Assembly: GCF_002377945.1 (NCBI RefSeq)
Contig: NZ_DFQV01000033.1
Location: 1 to 64,000 of the forward strand
DNA length: 64,000 nucleotides
Direction of reading: 5' to 3'
Origin: Psychrobacter sp. UBA3480
GTDB lineage: Bacteria > Pseudomonadota > Gammaproteobacteria > Pseudomonadales > Moraxellaceae
Shown here: positions 27,941 through 37,577 of the stretch, in pieces
Position numbering within the stretch: position 1 is the stretch's first letter
Layout: every line of letters begins with the position of its first letter
Position numbers and translations under genes: made by a program
Notes under the pieces: generated by a model
What the model was told of the DNA's origin: nothing
Database searches by the model: none
Seen by the model: the letters and a program-made list of their open reading frames with translations, nothing else

Positions 27941-29044
27941 ATGGAAATAGGTATTTTTTGTCCGATTGGTAATAACGGTTGGTTAATCTCGAAAAACGCG
28001 CCGCAATACAAGCCAACATTTGAGCTAAATAAACAGATTGTGCAACGTGCTGAGCACTATGGGTTCGATTTTGCGCTTTCGATGATCAAGCTGCGCGGCT
28101 TTGGCGGGGAAACTGAGTTTTGGGATTACAACCTCGAGAGCTTTACTTTGATGGCAGGGTTGGCTGCGGTCACATCCAAAATAAAAATCTATGCCACATC
28201 GGCGACGTTGGTTATGCCACCTGCGATCGTAGCGAGAATGGCATCAACGCTTGATAGCATCTCAAACGGGCGTTTTGGATTGAATGTCGTGACTGGCTGG
28301 CAAGAAGCAGAATATGGACAGATGGGAATGTGGCCAGGCGATGATTATTTTGGCAAGCGCTATGACTACCTATCTGAATATGTACAAGTTTTGAGAGATC
28401 TGTGGGCAACAGGCCAATCTGATTTGAAGGGTGAGTTCTTTCAGATGAATGATTGTCAGGTGAAGCCTATTCCAAAAGCGGATATGAAGATTATCTGTGC
28501 GGGCCAATCAGATACAGGCTTGGCGTTCTCTGCAAAATACGCTGACTATAACTTTGTTTTTGGTAAAGGTTTGAACACGCCAACTGCCTATGCCGGTATC
28601 AATGATCGCTTAAAGGTACATACGGATCAGACGGGCCGTAATGTTCCGACCTATGTCCTCTTTATGGTCATTGCAGATGAGACCGATGAAAAAGCCCAAG
28701 CAAAGTGGCAATCATACAATGATGGCGCGGATTTCGAAGCCATTGATTGGTTGCAGTCGCAAGGCGGTAAGGACAAAACCTCAGGCAAAGATACCAACGT
28801 TCGCCATATGGCCTCAAGCGTTTCGCCAGTCAATATCAACATGGGTACGCTGGTCGGCTCTTTTGAAAATGTCGCCAGTATGTTAGACGAAGTCGCTGAA
28901 GTGGAAGGTACGGACGGTGTTCTATTGACCTTTGATGATTTCGTGCAAGGCGTGGAAGATTTCGGTAGCAGAATTCAACCGCTGATGCAGAGCCGCATCA
29001 ATGTCGATACACCAGTGGCCAGCCAAGCTGTCAGCGAAGCCTAA
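27941..29044 (+). CDS. rutA: Pyrimidine monooxygenase RutA
   Basis: The 367-residue FMN-dependent luciferase-family monooxygenase opens the uracil ring between N3 and C4 to give ureidoacrylate peracid. The sequence tracks RutA through [55 protein letters not shown] and [15 protein letters not shown] start at ATG 27941, with AGGTGA 5-10 nt upstream; the earlier ATG at 27866 lies inside the sigma-54 promoter. It is the first gene of the rut operon; the flavin is supplied in reduced form by RutF. Confidence 0.95.
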   Translation: MEIGIFCPIGNNGWLISKNAPQYKPTFELNKQIVQRAEHYGFDFALSMIKLRGFGGETEFWDYNLESFTLMAGLAAVTSKIKIYATSATLVMPPAIVARMASTLDSISNGRFGLNVVTGWQEAEYGQMGMWPGDDYFGKRYDYLSEYVQVLRDLWATGQSDLKGEFFQMNDCQVKPIPKADMKIICAGQSDTGLAFSAKYADYNFVFGKGLNTPTAYAGINDRLKVHTDQTGRNVPTYVLFMVIADETDEKAQAKWQSYNDGADFEAIDWLQSQGGKDKTSGKDTNVRHMASSVSPVNINMGTLVGSFENVASMLDEVAEVEGTDGVLLTFDDFVQGVEDFGSRIQPLMQSRINVDTPVASQAVSEA

Positions 29045-29058
29045 TACAAGGAGCAGAT

Positions 29059-29778
29059 ATGAATTCGGTTAATACAATTTGTGCAGACTTTACCAAGGAA
29101 TCTTCTCCTGTTTTAGAGTCGTTGCCTGAACCTATTAAGTTAGACCCCTCCCAGACGGCGCTAATCGTAGTGGATATGCAAAACGCTTATGCCAGCCAAG
29201 GCGGTTATCTAGATTTGGCAGGGTTTGATGTCACAGCGACGAAACCCGTCATTGATAAAATCAAGCAAGCCGTGGATATTGCGCATCAATCTGGCATACA
29301 AGTTATCTACTTTAGAAATGGCTGGGATAACAAGTATGTCGAAGCGGGTGGTAGTGGATCGCCCAATTATCACAAGTCAAATGCCCTAAAAACCATGCGT
29401 AAGAATCCTGAAATTGAGGGAACGCTATTGGCAAAAGGTGGCTGGGATTATGAGTTGGTCGACGAGCTTATCCCTGCGCCTCAAGACATCGTTATAGATA
29501 AACCTCGATATAGCGGCTTTGCGAACACCAATTTCGATAGTGTATTGCGGTCACGGGGCATACGTAACTTATTGCTCACAGGTATCGCGACCAACGTCTG
29601 TGTTGAATCTACGCTTCGAGATGGGTTTTTCTTTGAGTATTTTGGGGTGTTATTAGATGACGCTTGTTATCAGGCAGGGCCAGTAGAAGCTCATGACGCC
29701 ACACTATATAACGTAAAAACCTTTTTTGGTTGGGTGTCTGATGTTGCTAGCATGCAGCAGTGTTTTTCAGATAGCTAA
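29059..29778 (+). CDS. rutB: Ureidoacrylate amidohydrolase RutB
   Basis: The 239-residue isochorismatase-like hydrolase cleaves the RutA product to aminoacrylate (peracid) and carbamate. Catalytic triad residues: Asp in [15 protein letters not shown], Lys in [10 protein letters not shown] and Cys in [21 protein letters not shown] lies just before the ATG, 14 bp after rutA. Confidence 0.95.
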   Translation: MNSVNTICADFTKESSPVLESLPEPIKLDPSQTALIVVDMQNAYASQGGYLDLAGFDVTATKPVIDKIKQAVDIAHQSGIQVIYFRNGWDNKYVEAGGSGSPNYHKSNALKTMRKNPEIEGTLLAKGGWDYELVDELIPAPQDIVIDKPRYSGFANTNFDSVLRSRGIRNLLLTGIATNVCVESTLRDGFFFEYFGVLLDDACYQAGPVEAHDATLYNVKTFFGWVSDVASMQQCFSDS

Positions 29779-29853
29779 CGTTTTACCTAGCCAGTTTTTA
29801 GCAACCTAAACCAAGCGTTTCATACTTAACCTAACCGCAATAGGAATGTAGAT

Positions 29854-30237
29854 ATGTCTAAACAAGTGATTATCCCTGAAGGTACCAGCAAACCATTAGC
29901 CCCTTATGTCCCAGCGACTAAGGCCGACAACATCGTTTATGTCTCGGGCACCTTGCCCTTTGATGAAAACAACGATGTCGTACATGTGGGTAATGCCGCT
30001 GCTCAAACTCGCCATGTGTTAACAACGATCAAAAACGTGATTCAAACCGCTGGCGGCGATATGGATGATGTGACCTTTAATTCGATCTTTGTAAAAGATT
30101 GGGTAGATTATGACGCGGTCAATCAAGTCTATGCAGAGTTTTTTCCCAATGAAAAGCCAGCAAGATTTTGTATCCAATGTGGATTGGTTAAACCAGACGC
30201 TTTGGTCGAAATCGCGTCCATAGCGCACATTGGATAA
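29854..30237 (+). CDS. rutC: RutC, Rid-family aminoacrylate deaminase/reductase-assisting protein
   Basis: The 127-residue Rid (YjgF/YER057c) family protein begins [23 protein letters not shown] as RutC does, with the conserved substrate Arg in [19 protein letters not shown]. It acts on 3-aminoacrylate. AGGAAT lies before the ATG; it is 75 bp after rutB. Confidence 0.94.
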   Translation: MSKQVIIPEGTSKPLAPYVPATKADNIVYVSGTLPFDENNDVVHVGNAAAQTRHVLTTIKNVIQTAGGDMDDVTFNSIFVKDWVDYDAVNQVYAEFFPNEKPARFCIQCGLVKPDALVEIASIAHIG

Positions 30238-30369
30238 AGACCTGTTTAAAAATAACTGCAGTTAGTGAATTTAAAGTTACCTGACATCGAACCCCCTAGC
30301 ATTGGACTGTAGTAGGGCGCTTTAGTTGACTACACATGTGGCGGAATATTGTTTAAAAGGAAATGACAG

Positions 30370-30951
30370 ATGAATACAGTAATTAAAGAAAGCCAAGTAA
30401 CGCAATCCTCATTAATGAAACATAAGTCTAAAGAATCATTCACCTCTACGGCAGGAAACTTAACCGACATGCAGCAGTCTTTTAGAGATGCGATGAGCAA
30501 GTTGGCGGCTGCCGTGAACATTATTACCACTGAGGGTCCAGCAGGGCGCGCAGGATTTACAGCCTCAGCGGTGTGCAGTGTCACTGACGAACCGCCAACC
30601 CTATTAGTGTGTCTAAACCGAAGCGCTTCTGTATACAAGTTTTTTAAAGAAAATATGGTGCTATGCGTCAACACACTTGGTCTTGAACATAAAGATTTGA
30701 GCGGTGTGTTCGGTGGTAAAAAGGCGCTGGAAGAAAGATTTGAGCAAGGCAACTGGTCCACGCTGTCAACCGGATCGCCTGTGTTAGAGGATGCCAGCAT
30801 TTCTTTTGATTGCAAAATCAAACTTATCAGTTCGGTGGGGACCCACGATATTCTTATTTGTGAAGTATTGGATATCAAACACAAGCCTGATTGTGAAAGT
30901 CTCATCTATTTCAATCGAGACTACCATCAATTAAGTAAGTGCAAAAACTAA
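30370..30951 (+). CDS. rutF: Flavin reductase RutF
   Basis: The 193-residue FMN-binding split-barrel reductase gives reduced FMN to RutA from NADH. The core runs from [23 protein letters not shown], through [22 protein letters not shown], to the [10 protein letters not shown] segment. The ~35 residues before the core are an extra, poorly conserved N-terminus; a start near the MQQSF Met is possible. AAGGAAA precedes ATG 30370. Confidence 0.93.
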   Translation: MNTVIKESQVTQSSLMKHKSKESFTSTAGNLTDMQQSFRDAMSKLAAAVNIITTEGPAGRAGFTASAVCSVTDEPPTLLVCLNRSASVYKFFKENMVLCVNTLGLEHKDLSGVFGGKKALEERFEQGNWSTLSTGSPVLEDASISFDCKIKLISSVGTHDILICEVLDIKHKPDCESLIYFNRDYHQLSKCKN

Positions 30952-30986
30952 GTATCACACCTCTACTTTTTTTAAGGATATCCAAA

Positions 30987-32345
30987 ATGGATAAATGGTT
31001 TGTGAAATGGCGTCCCTACACCGGGAACCTAGAAACGACACCGGTAGGTATCAATGAATACTTACCAATGGGTAAAAGTGTGGTGTTAGGCGCACAGCAC
31101 TCATTCGCAATGTTTGGTGCGACAATCTTAGCTCCCTTACTGATGGGTTTTGATCCTAGCTTAACCATGCTGATTACGGGTATAGGCACGATACTTTTCT
31201 TTCTGATTACTGGGGGTCACGTACCAAGCTATTTGGGCTCTAGTTTTGCATTTATCGGAGCGGTTGCAGCAGTAACAGGGTATAGCGGCACTGGTATCAA
31301 TCCAAATATTGGTATTGCGCTGGGAGGTACCGTTGTCTGCGGGGTTTTATACGCATTGATGGGTCTGCTGGTGATGAAAACAGGGACAGAGTGGATTGAG
31401 AACTTGATGCCACCTGTGGTCACTGGGTCCATTGTTATGATTATCGGGTTGAACTTAGCGCCGGTCACCATACAAAGCGTCATCGGCAGTAGCTTTGACT
31501 CTTGGATGGCATTAGTCACCGTATTATGTATTTGTTCAGTCGCCGTATTTACCAAAGGCATGGTCAGACGCCTGTTACTGTTAATCGGATTGGTCGCTGC
31601 GTATTTTATTTATTTCCTATTAACCAATGTATTGGGCATGGGCACGCCTATTGATTTTAGTCCAATTGCAAATGCCGCTTGGTTCGGTATTCCAACCCTT
31701 TATTCTCCTGTCTTTGAGACCAGTGCCATATTAGTCATTGCACCTGTCTTTATCATCTTGATCGCTGAAAATCTTGGGCATTTCAAAGCGGTAGAAGCTA
31801 TGACTGGCAAAAGTATCTCACCTTATATGGGTAGAGCGTTCTTCGCTGATGGCCTTTGTACTACGCTTTCAGCCTCGGTAGGCGGCACTGGTATGACGAC
31901 CTATGCAGAAAATATCGGCGTGATGGCCGCGACCAAAATTTATTCTACAGTCGTCTTTGTCATAGCAGGTGTCTTTGCAATCTTATTGGGTTTATCCCCT
32001 AAGTTTGGAACCTTGGTAAGTACCATTCCTGTGCCTATTTTGACCGGTGCTTCAATCGTTGTCTTTGGTTTGATTACGATCGCTGGTGCGCGTATCTGGA
32101 TGAATGCAAAAATTGATTTTAGTAAGAATGGCAATATGTTGGTAGCCGCCGTCCCAGTAATCTTAGGTACTGGCAACTATTCACTAAATATTGCAGGCTT
32201 TGATTTAGGCGGTATCGGTACCGCTACTTTTTTAGCCATTCTTATGAATCTCGTTTTCAATTTTAAAAATAAACAAAAAGAGATGAGCGTGACCACTGAG
32301 AGAGAAATCGCTACATCAGAGCCGCTCTTAAAACTAAATCCATAA
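30987..32345 (+). CDS. rutG: Uracil permease RutG (NCS2 family)
   Basis: A 452-residue NCS2 (UraA-type) transporter with about 12-14 membrane segments. Signature parts are LGAQHSFAMFGATILAPLLMG, the SYLGSSFAFIGAV bend, AENLGHFKAVEAMTGK and GGTGMTTYAENIGVMAATKIYS. It imports uracil. AAGGA lies 8 nt before ATG 30987; the earlier ATG at 30939 would overlap rutF. It is separated from rutF by 35 bp. Confidence 0.94.
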   Translation: MDKWFVKWRPYTGNLETTPVGINEYLPMGKSVVLGAQHSFAMFGATILAPLLMGFDPSLTMLITGIGTILFFLITGGHVPSYLGSSFAFIGAVAAVTGYSGTGINPNIGIALGGTVVCGVLYALMGLLVMKTGTEWIENLMPPVVTGSIVMIIGLNLAPVTIQSVIGSSFDSWMALVTVLCICSVAVFTKGMVRRLLLLIGLVAAYFIYFLLTNVLGMGTPIDFSPIANAAWFGIPTLYSPVFETSAILVIAPVFIILIAENLGHFKAVEAMTGKSISPYMGRAFFADGLCTTLSASVGGTGMTTYAENIGVMAATKIYSTVVFVIAGVFAILLGLSPKFGTLVSTIPVPILTGASIVVFGLITIAGARIWMNAKIDFSKNGNMLVAAVPVILGTGNYSLNIAGFDLGGIGTATFLAILMNLVFNFKNKQKEMSVTTEREIATSEPLLKLNP

Positions 32346-32384
32346 AATTAAACCCTATTTGATATTACCTTAAGGAATCGTGTC

Positions 32385-33884
32385 ATGAATACAGAACCAC
32401 GCAGCGTACAACAATTGATTAATGGCGAATTTACTGAATCGACTACCACAGAATGGATTGATATCACCAATCCAGCCACGCAAGAAATTATCGCCAAGGT
32501 ACCACAGTCAACACCTGCGGAAATCGAGCAAGCCATCAAAACGGCATCTGAGGCTTTTCAGAGTTGGCGTGTCACACCTATCAGCAAACGAGCCCGTGTG
32601 TTTCTAAAGTATCAACAATTGATACGTGAAAATATGGATGAGCTGGCAGCGCTACTGACTGAAGAACAAGGTAAAACGCTGGCAGATGCTAGAGGTGATG
32701 TATTTAGAGGTCTTGAGGTTGTAGAACACGCATCAGGTATCGGTAACTTGCAACAAGGTGGCTACATCGAAAACGTCGCCAGTAGTGTTGATATGTATAC
32801 CGTGCAGCAGCCAATCGGTGTCTGTGCAGGTATTACCCCCTTTAACTTTCCTGCCATGATACCGCTATGGATGTTTCCAATGGCCATCGCCACAGGCAAC
32901 ACATTTATCTTAAAACCCTCTGAACAAAACCCAATCGTTACCATGAGATTGGTCGAGTTGGCCCTTGAGGCAGGTATACCAAAAGGGGTATTAAATGTGG
33001 TTCATGGTGGTAAAGACACGGTGGATGCGCTGTGCGATCACCCTGACATAAAAGCGATATCTTTTGTTGGCTCAACTGCGGTGGGCAAGCATGTGTATGA
33101 TCGAGCCGGTCAGGCTGGCAAACGTGTGCAATGTATGATGGGTGCGAAAAATCATGCCGTTATCATGCCTGACGCCAATAAAGAACAAAGTCTGAATCAG
33201 TTAGCAGGAGCAGCATTTGGTGCAGCAGGGCAGCGATGCATGGCACTGTCTGTCGTCGTATTGGTTGGAGAGTCTAAACAGTGGGTTGATGAGATTGTGG
33301 AAAAATCAGCACAGCTAGTAGTGTCTGCTGGCAAGGATGACAAAGATTTAGGTCCGCTAATATCTAAGCAAGCCAAAGCCCGTGTCGAGCGCTTAATCCA
33401 AGCCGGTATAGACGAAGGGGCAACTCTCAGGCTAGATGGCCGTGGTTGTCAGGTAGCAGGTTACGAAGAAGGTAACTTTGTTGGCCCAACTATTTTGGAC
33501 AATGTAACAACGGATATGAGCTGCTATACCGAAGAAATTTTTGGCCCTGTCCTATGCATTATGTATGCCGACACGCTTGAGGAAGCTATTAAGGTTATCA
33601 ATACCAATCCAAATGGTAATGGCACTGCGATTTTTACCCAGTCTGGCGCCCATGCACATAAGTTCCAACAAGATATCGATGTTGGACAAGTCGGTATCAA
33701 TTTACCAATTCCAGTACCGCTACCGATGTTTTCGTTTACAGGGTCTAGAGCCAGTAAGCTCGGTGACTTAGGTCCTTATGGTAAGCAAGCGGTACAGTTT
33801 TATACGCAGACTAAAACCGTGATATCACGCTGGTTTGATGAGGATGCTAGTGAAGGCGTAAATACCACAATCTCTATGAAGTAG
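32385..33884 (+). CDS. mmsA: CoA-acylating (methyl)malonate-semialdehyde dehydrogenase
   Basis: The 499-residue aldehyde dehydrogenase is of the MmsA type: [43 protein letters not shown] and catalytic Cys in [11 protein letters not shown]. MmsA enzymes turn malonate semialdehyde into acetyl-CoA and CO2. In a rut operon this offers an oxidative, carbon-saving exit for the malonic semialdehyde that RutE otherwise reduces to 3-hydroxypropionate. AAGGAA precedes the start; it is 39 bp after rutG. Specificity for the malonyl or methylmalonyl form cannot be told from sequence. Confidence 0.9.
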   Translation: MNTEPRSVQQLINGEFTESTTTEWIDITNPATQEIIAKVPQSTPAEIEQAIKTASEAFQSWRVTPISKRARVFLKYQQLIRENMDELAALLTEEQGKTLADARGDVFRGLEVVEHASGIGNLQQGGYIENVASSVDMYTVQQPIGVCAGITPFNFPAMIPLWMFPMAIATGNTFILKPSEQNPIVTMRLVELALEAGIPKGVLNVVHGGKDTVDALCDHPDIKAISFVGSTAVGKHVYDRAGQAGKRVQCMMGAKNHAVIMPDANKEQSLNQLAGAAFGAAGQRCMALSVVVLVGESKQWVDEIVEKSAQLVVSAGKDDKDLGPLISKQAKARVERLIQAGIDEGATLRLDGRGCQVAGYEEGNFVGPTILDNVTTDMSCYTEEIFGPVLCIMYADTLEEAIKVINTNPNGNGTAIFTQSGAHAHKFQQDIDVGQVGINLPIPVPLPMFSFTGSRASKLGDLGPYGKQAVQFYTQTKTVISRWFDEDASEGVNTTISMK

Positions 33885-33909
33885 CTATACGGCCTAGCAA
33901 ACGTAGGAC

Positions 33910-33953
33910 GTTATGTAGAGCGTGTGATTAATTGACAATAGGCTCTACATAAC
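33910..33953 (+). other. Perfect 12-bp hairpin between mmsA and ribB
   Basis: GTTATGTAGAGC and GCTCTACATAAC face each other across a 20-nt loop, with no T-run on either strand. It may be an mRNA processing or stability element within the operon. Confidence 0.6.
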
Positions 33954-33992
33954 AACATACAAAAGCAAATTTAAATGCAAATGGTGGATTTT

Positions 33993-34700
33993 ATGAATAT
34001 CAATACAATACCGGAAATCATTGAAGACATTAAAGCAGGAAAGATGGTCATCATCATGGATAATGAGGATCGGGAAAATGAAGGTGACCTGATTATGGCA
34101 GCCACTTTAGCCAAACCTGATGATATCAATTTTATGATCACCCATGCCAGAGGTTTGGTTTGTTTGACCTTGACCTCCGAGCGCTGCAAAAAATTAAAAT
34201 TACCTCTCATGTGCAAAGACAACCAAGCACCTTATAGTACAAATTTCACCGTTTCTATTGATGCAGCAAAAGGGGTAAGTACCGGAATATCAACGGCAGA
34301 CAGAGCTCAGACTATCAGAACTGCCGTGTCTCAAGACGTTACCTTTGATGACGTCGTAACCCCAGGTCATATTTTTCCATTAGTGGCTAAAGAAGGCGGT
34401 GTTTTAGAGCGGGCTGGGCATACCGAAGCAGGTTGCGATTTAACGAAGCTGGCTGGCTTGGAGCCTGCTGCAGTTATTGTAGAGATTATCAATCAAGATG
34501 GTGAAATGGCTCGTAGAAATGATCTGATGAAATTTGCTGATACTCATAACCTAAAGGTCGGCACCATAGACGCGTTAATTAAATATATTGAATCTCAAGA
34601 GGCTGTTGAAAGTAAGGGTGAAAGAGAAGTCGAAAATTTCGAAGAAACCGTAGCGTATGAATATGATGAAAGCGATGAGCGTACCGTTGAATTGATTTAG
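33993..34700 (+). CDS. ribB: 3,4-dihydroxy-2-butanone 4-phosphate synthase (RibB) in the rut operon
   Basis: The 235-residue DHBP synthase has the acidic loop DNEDRENEGDLIMAA and the ITHARGLVCLTLT block. The STGISTADRAQTIR and TPGHIFPLVAKEGGVLERAGHTE motifs follow, with an acidic C-terminal tail. There is no GTP cyclohydrolase II domain. It makes the four-carbon precursor of riboflavin from ribulose 5-phosphate. Both RutA and RutF need FMN, so it may raise flavin supply when the pathway is on; that is inference. ATG 33993 is chosen; ATG 33975 is an alternative. Confidence 0.92.
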   Translation: MNINTIPEIIEDIKAGKMVIIMDNEDRENEGDLIMAATLAKPDDINFMITHARGLVCLTLTSERCKKLKLPLMCKDNQAPYSTNFTVSIDAAKGVSTGISTADRAQTIRTAVSQDVTFDDVVTPGHIFPLVAKEGGVLERAGHTEAGCDLTKLAGLEPAAVIVEIINQDGEMARRNDLMKFADTHNLKVGTIDALIKYIESQEAVESKGEREVENFEETVAYEYDESDERTVELI

Positions 34701-34786
34701 TAAAATCAATTTAACTTAACTTGATTTTATAAGCTATTAGATACTTTTACCGCAATTTGAATTTTACTGAAATTGGATGAAACCCT

Positions 34787-35563
34787 ATGTTAGTTAAAAA
34801 ATACCCTTGTAAGAACGACACGTCAGAAACGGTCGTATTTAGTTCAGGTTTAGGCGGGCATGCTGATTTTTGGTTACCTCAAATTGAGTGTTTTACCGAG
34901 CATTACAATGTGATTTGTTATGAACAAGAGGGGGTATCACCTGATAGTGACTTCTTACCTGATAACTATTCCATGCAAGATTTAGCGGATCAATTAATCG
35001 AAATTTTAAAACAAGAAGGGCTGTCTAATTGTCATTTCGTTGGTCATGCACTTGGCGGATTCATTGGTATGGAAGTCGCTTATAAAGCGCCAGAATTGTT
35101 GGATAAACTGGTCATCTTAAATGGATGGGAAAGCCTAGATCCTCACACTATTAAATGTTTTAGCATGCGAACCAGTTTGCTACAAGATACAGGGGTAGAA
35201 GCATTTGTACGTGCCCAAGCGATATTTTTGTACCCACCGATCTGGATCTCAGACAACATAGATACACTCACGCAAAAAGAAAATAAAGCCATCGCTCACT
35301 TTGCGCCAGTCGAGAACGTCTCAACGAGACTAAAAGCCTTGCAGGCTTATCAGCCCCTGATAAATGCCAAGCATATCAAAAATAAAACGCTAGTTTTAAG
35401 CAATCTTGATGATGTGTTGGTGCCATGGCAACGCGGTCTGGCTTTGGCTGAAAATATGCAGAATGCTCAATTTGAGTTGATGGTGACAGGTGGACATGCT
35501 AGTACAATCACAGAGACCTGCTCAACCAATAGTAAAATTCTTCAATTCTTATCCAAAAATTAA
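34787..35563 (+). CDS. rutD: Aminoacrylate hydrolase RutD
   Basis: The 258-residue alpha/beta hydrolase tracks RutD: SSGLGGHADFWLPQ, YSMQDLADQL, VGHALGGFIGMEVA and a final GGHASTITE with the His. The nucleophile-elbow residue is Ala (GHALGG), as in E. coli RutD as I recall it, so it may not act as a Ser hydrolase. It speeds release of malonic semialdehyde and ammonia from aminoacrylate. Confidence 0.92.
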   Translation: MLVKKYPCKNDTSETVVFSSGLGGHADFWLPQIECFTEHYNVICYEQEGVSPDSDFLPDNYSMQDLADQLIEILKQEGLSNCHFVGHALGGFIGMEVAYKAPELLDKLVILNGWESLDPHTIKCFSMRTSLLQDTGVEAFVRAQAIFLYPPIWISDNIDTLTQKENKAIAHFAPVENVSTRLKALQAYQPLINAKHIKNKTLVLSNLDDVLVPWQRGLALAENMQNAQFELMVTGGHASTITETCSTNSKILQFLSKN

Positions 35564-35581
35564 TATCAATTAGGACGTACT

Positions 35582-36178
35582 ATGACTGATTCCCTATCGT
35601 TATCTCCAGACGGTCTTGACCAACTGTTTGGTAAGGCCAGATCCTTCAACGCTTGGCAAAAAAAAGACGTACCAGATGCACTACTTGAAGAGATCTATCA
35701 TTTAGTTAAAATGGCACCTACCTCGGCCAACTGTTCACCGGCGCGTTTTATATTTCTTAAATCTGATGACGCTAAAGCGCGCTTAGAGCCAGCACTGTCA
35801 TCAGGTAATATCGAAAAAACAATGACAGCACCTATCACAGTGATTGTCGCTTATGACAATGAGTTTTATGAGCAACTTCCCAAATTATTTCCACATACTG
35901 ACGCCAGATCATGGTTTAACTCTAGCCCTGAACTCATAAAAGAAACGGCGTTTAGAAACAGTTCTATGCAAGCGGCGTATCTCATCTTAGCTTGTAGAGC
36001 CTTGGGTTTAGACACAGGCCCAATGTCTGGGTTTAATAATGAATTAGTGAATGACACCTTTCTTAAAGACAGTAAATGGACCTCAAACCTGCTCATTAAT
36101 ATAGGTTATGGCCAAGAAGATCAATTGTACAGCCGTCTGCCAAGATTGGACTTTGATGAGGCTTGCCAGATCTTATAA
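35582..36178 (+). CDS. rutE: Malonic semialdehyde reductase RutE
   Basis: A 198-residue nitroreductase-fold flavoprotein. The start [16 protein letters not shown], then [22 protein letters not shown] and the Cys/Gly-rich [16 protein letters not shown] segment match RutE. It reduces malonic semialdehyde to 3-hydroxypropionate with NADH. AGGAC precedes the ATG, 18 bp after rutD. It is the last gene before a strong terminator. Confidence 0.94.
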   Translation: MTDSLSLSPDGLDQLFGKARSFNAWQKKDVPDALLEEIYHLVKMAPTSANCSPARFIFLKSDDAKARLEPALSSGNIEKTMTAPITVIVAYDNEFYEQLPKLFPHTDARSWFNSSPELIKETAFRNSSMQAAYLILACRALGLDTGPMSGFNNELVNDTFLKDSKWTSNLLINIGYGQEDQLYSRLPRLDFDEACQIL

Positions 36179-36222
36179 ACACAGACGATTCATCCATGTG
36201 AAAGGGTAGCTGTTTTCGACTG

Positions 36223-36263
36223 GGTTATTAAGTGAACTATGATGACGCTTAATAACCATTTTT
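36223..36263 (+). terminator. Terminator of the rut operon
   Basis: GGTTATTAAGTG and CGCTTAATAACC pair at 11 of 12 positions across an 11-nt loop, followed by ATTTTTG, 45 bp after rutE. Confidence 0.85.
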
Positions 36264-36325
36264 GATTACAAAGCTTTGAAACTAAAGGTTTTCCGCTACA
36301 GCTCTGTTATTGCAGGCATAAAAAC

Positions 36326-36417
36326 AGCCCCAACCTTGAGATTGGGGCTATCTACATTTGGCAAACATAATATGATTCGAACCAACGATCTCTACTATTT
36401 TAAAGTGGGTCAACTGG
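36326..36417 (-). pseudogene. tRNA 3' remnant with terminator, second copy
   Basis: On the minus strand a degraded tRNA end (TCGTTGGTTCGAATC T-arm at about 36372-36390, anticodon arm decayed) runs into the hairpin AGCCCCAATCT/AGGTTGGGGCT and GTTTTTA. Acceptor strands do not pair. The rest of the gap 36179-36618 holds the rut terminator and AT-rich sequence only. Confidence 0.65.
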
Positions 36418-36618
36418 ATGTTATGGAGTGACAATATCTTACATGTATTGATTCTATCGAATTATAGGTATTATATGGTTGAACAACAACAATGTAAGTT
36501 GTAATGCAATTAATAAAAATACTGTACGCAGATATTCAATCAGTAAAAATATATGCGGTGAAAGTACTGTCATTGTTTATGCAAATGTACTATGAATAGT
36601 TATGGCATAGAAGAGTCT

Positions 36619-37392
36619 CTAGAACAGTACATCAATATTTCTTATTATCATTATTAGACCACTGATGACCATTAGTATCAGCAGCATGATTCTAAACTGG
36701 CTAATACTAATACCTGCCAAAAAGCGTTTGCCAATTATATTGCCAATCACGGCGCCCAGTCCTAATACAAGACCATACACCCATATCTTGACGGTGAGTA
36801 TCCCAAAAAAGGTGTAGCTGACGATTTGTACAATACCTACAAAAAAAGAATTAGCTGTTTTGGTCGCAATAAGACTTTCTTTTTCCAGTCCAGCATTCAT
36901 ATAAAAAGGGTTAAGAATAGGGCCGAGGCCACCCACCAATGTACTCATAAAAGCAATGGCAAAGCCCACAGGCACAAAACCTACTTTTGGCATATCAAAT
37001 GTTTTACTTACTTTACCAAACTTGTATTGGAAAATAGTCGAGACTAAAAATGCGCCAACCAATAACTGAATCCAGCCTGCGTCCAAACGACTAAACACCA
37101 ATGCGGCTAGCCATGCACCTACGATAGCGCTTGGGACATAATATTTGGTCAATGACCAATCAATATCATGCCAGAATAGATAGAGCCGTGAGGCATTACT
37201 CAGAAAGGTAGCCACGTTGATCACAGGTGGTGCAATCGCTGTCCCTACCATCGAAGAGGTAACTGGTATCAGTAGCATAGCACCGCCACCACCAGATATA
37301 GTGGAGATAATAAAAGCGACCATGCCAGCGACAAACAAACCTACTAAATGCCAAGTTGGAATGGTTTGCAATAAATCTAAAACAAAGAGCAC
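36619..37392 (-). CDS. TauE/SafE-family (TSUP) permease
   Basis: The 257-residue membrane protein has about eight helices and the family's repeats: ISTISGGGGAMLLIPV near the start and FMSTLVGGLGPILNPFYMNAGLEKESLIATK in the middle. TSUP proteins move small sulfur- or carbon-containing anions such as sulfite and sulfoacetate. It starts with GTG and AGGA lies ahead. A terminator at 37508 separates it from tctA, so it is a separate unit. Substrate unknown. Confidence 0.88.
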   Translation of the reverse strand: MLFVLDLLQTIPTWHLVGLFVAGMVAFIISTISGGGGAMLLIPVTSSMVGTAIAPPVINVATFLSNASRLYLFWHDIDWSLTKYYVPSAIVGAWLAALVFSRLDAGWIQLLVGAFLVSTIFQYKFGKVSKTFDMPKVGFVPVGFAIAFMSTLVGGLGPILNPFYMNAGLEKESLIATKTANSFFVGIVQIVSYTFFGILTVKIWVYGLVLGLGAVIGNIIGKRFLAGISISQFRIMLLILMVISGLIMIIRNIDVLF

Positions 37393-37507
37393 TATAAAAT
37401 CCTATTTCATAAGTGACATCAAGTAGTGATGTTTTGCTAATTTTGGAAAGCTGACAAAAGAGTTAGGAGTGTTAAATAGCTGTTGAAAGTAAGGTGAAAG
37501 TATCTCT

Positions 37508-37543
37508 AAAAAAACGGTGGCCATACATAGAGTACAACCACCG
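37508..37543 (-). terminator. Terminator of the tctCBA operon
   Basis: Minus-strand stem CGGTGG/CCACCG followed by seven T, 34 bp after tctA. Confidence 0.75.
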
Positions 37544-37577
37544 CCGGAGAGAGATTTAGAGACGAAATAGCAAGAAC

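Noticed and set aside
30330..30905. 191-codon minus-strand frame opposite rutF
   Set aside because: rutF on the plus strand is a clear family member in operon context; the opposite frame has no recognisable domain.
33993..34700. An FMN riboswitch before ribB
   Set aside because: The 108 bp before ribB show only a simple 12-bp hairpin, without the multi-branched conserved FMN aptamer.
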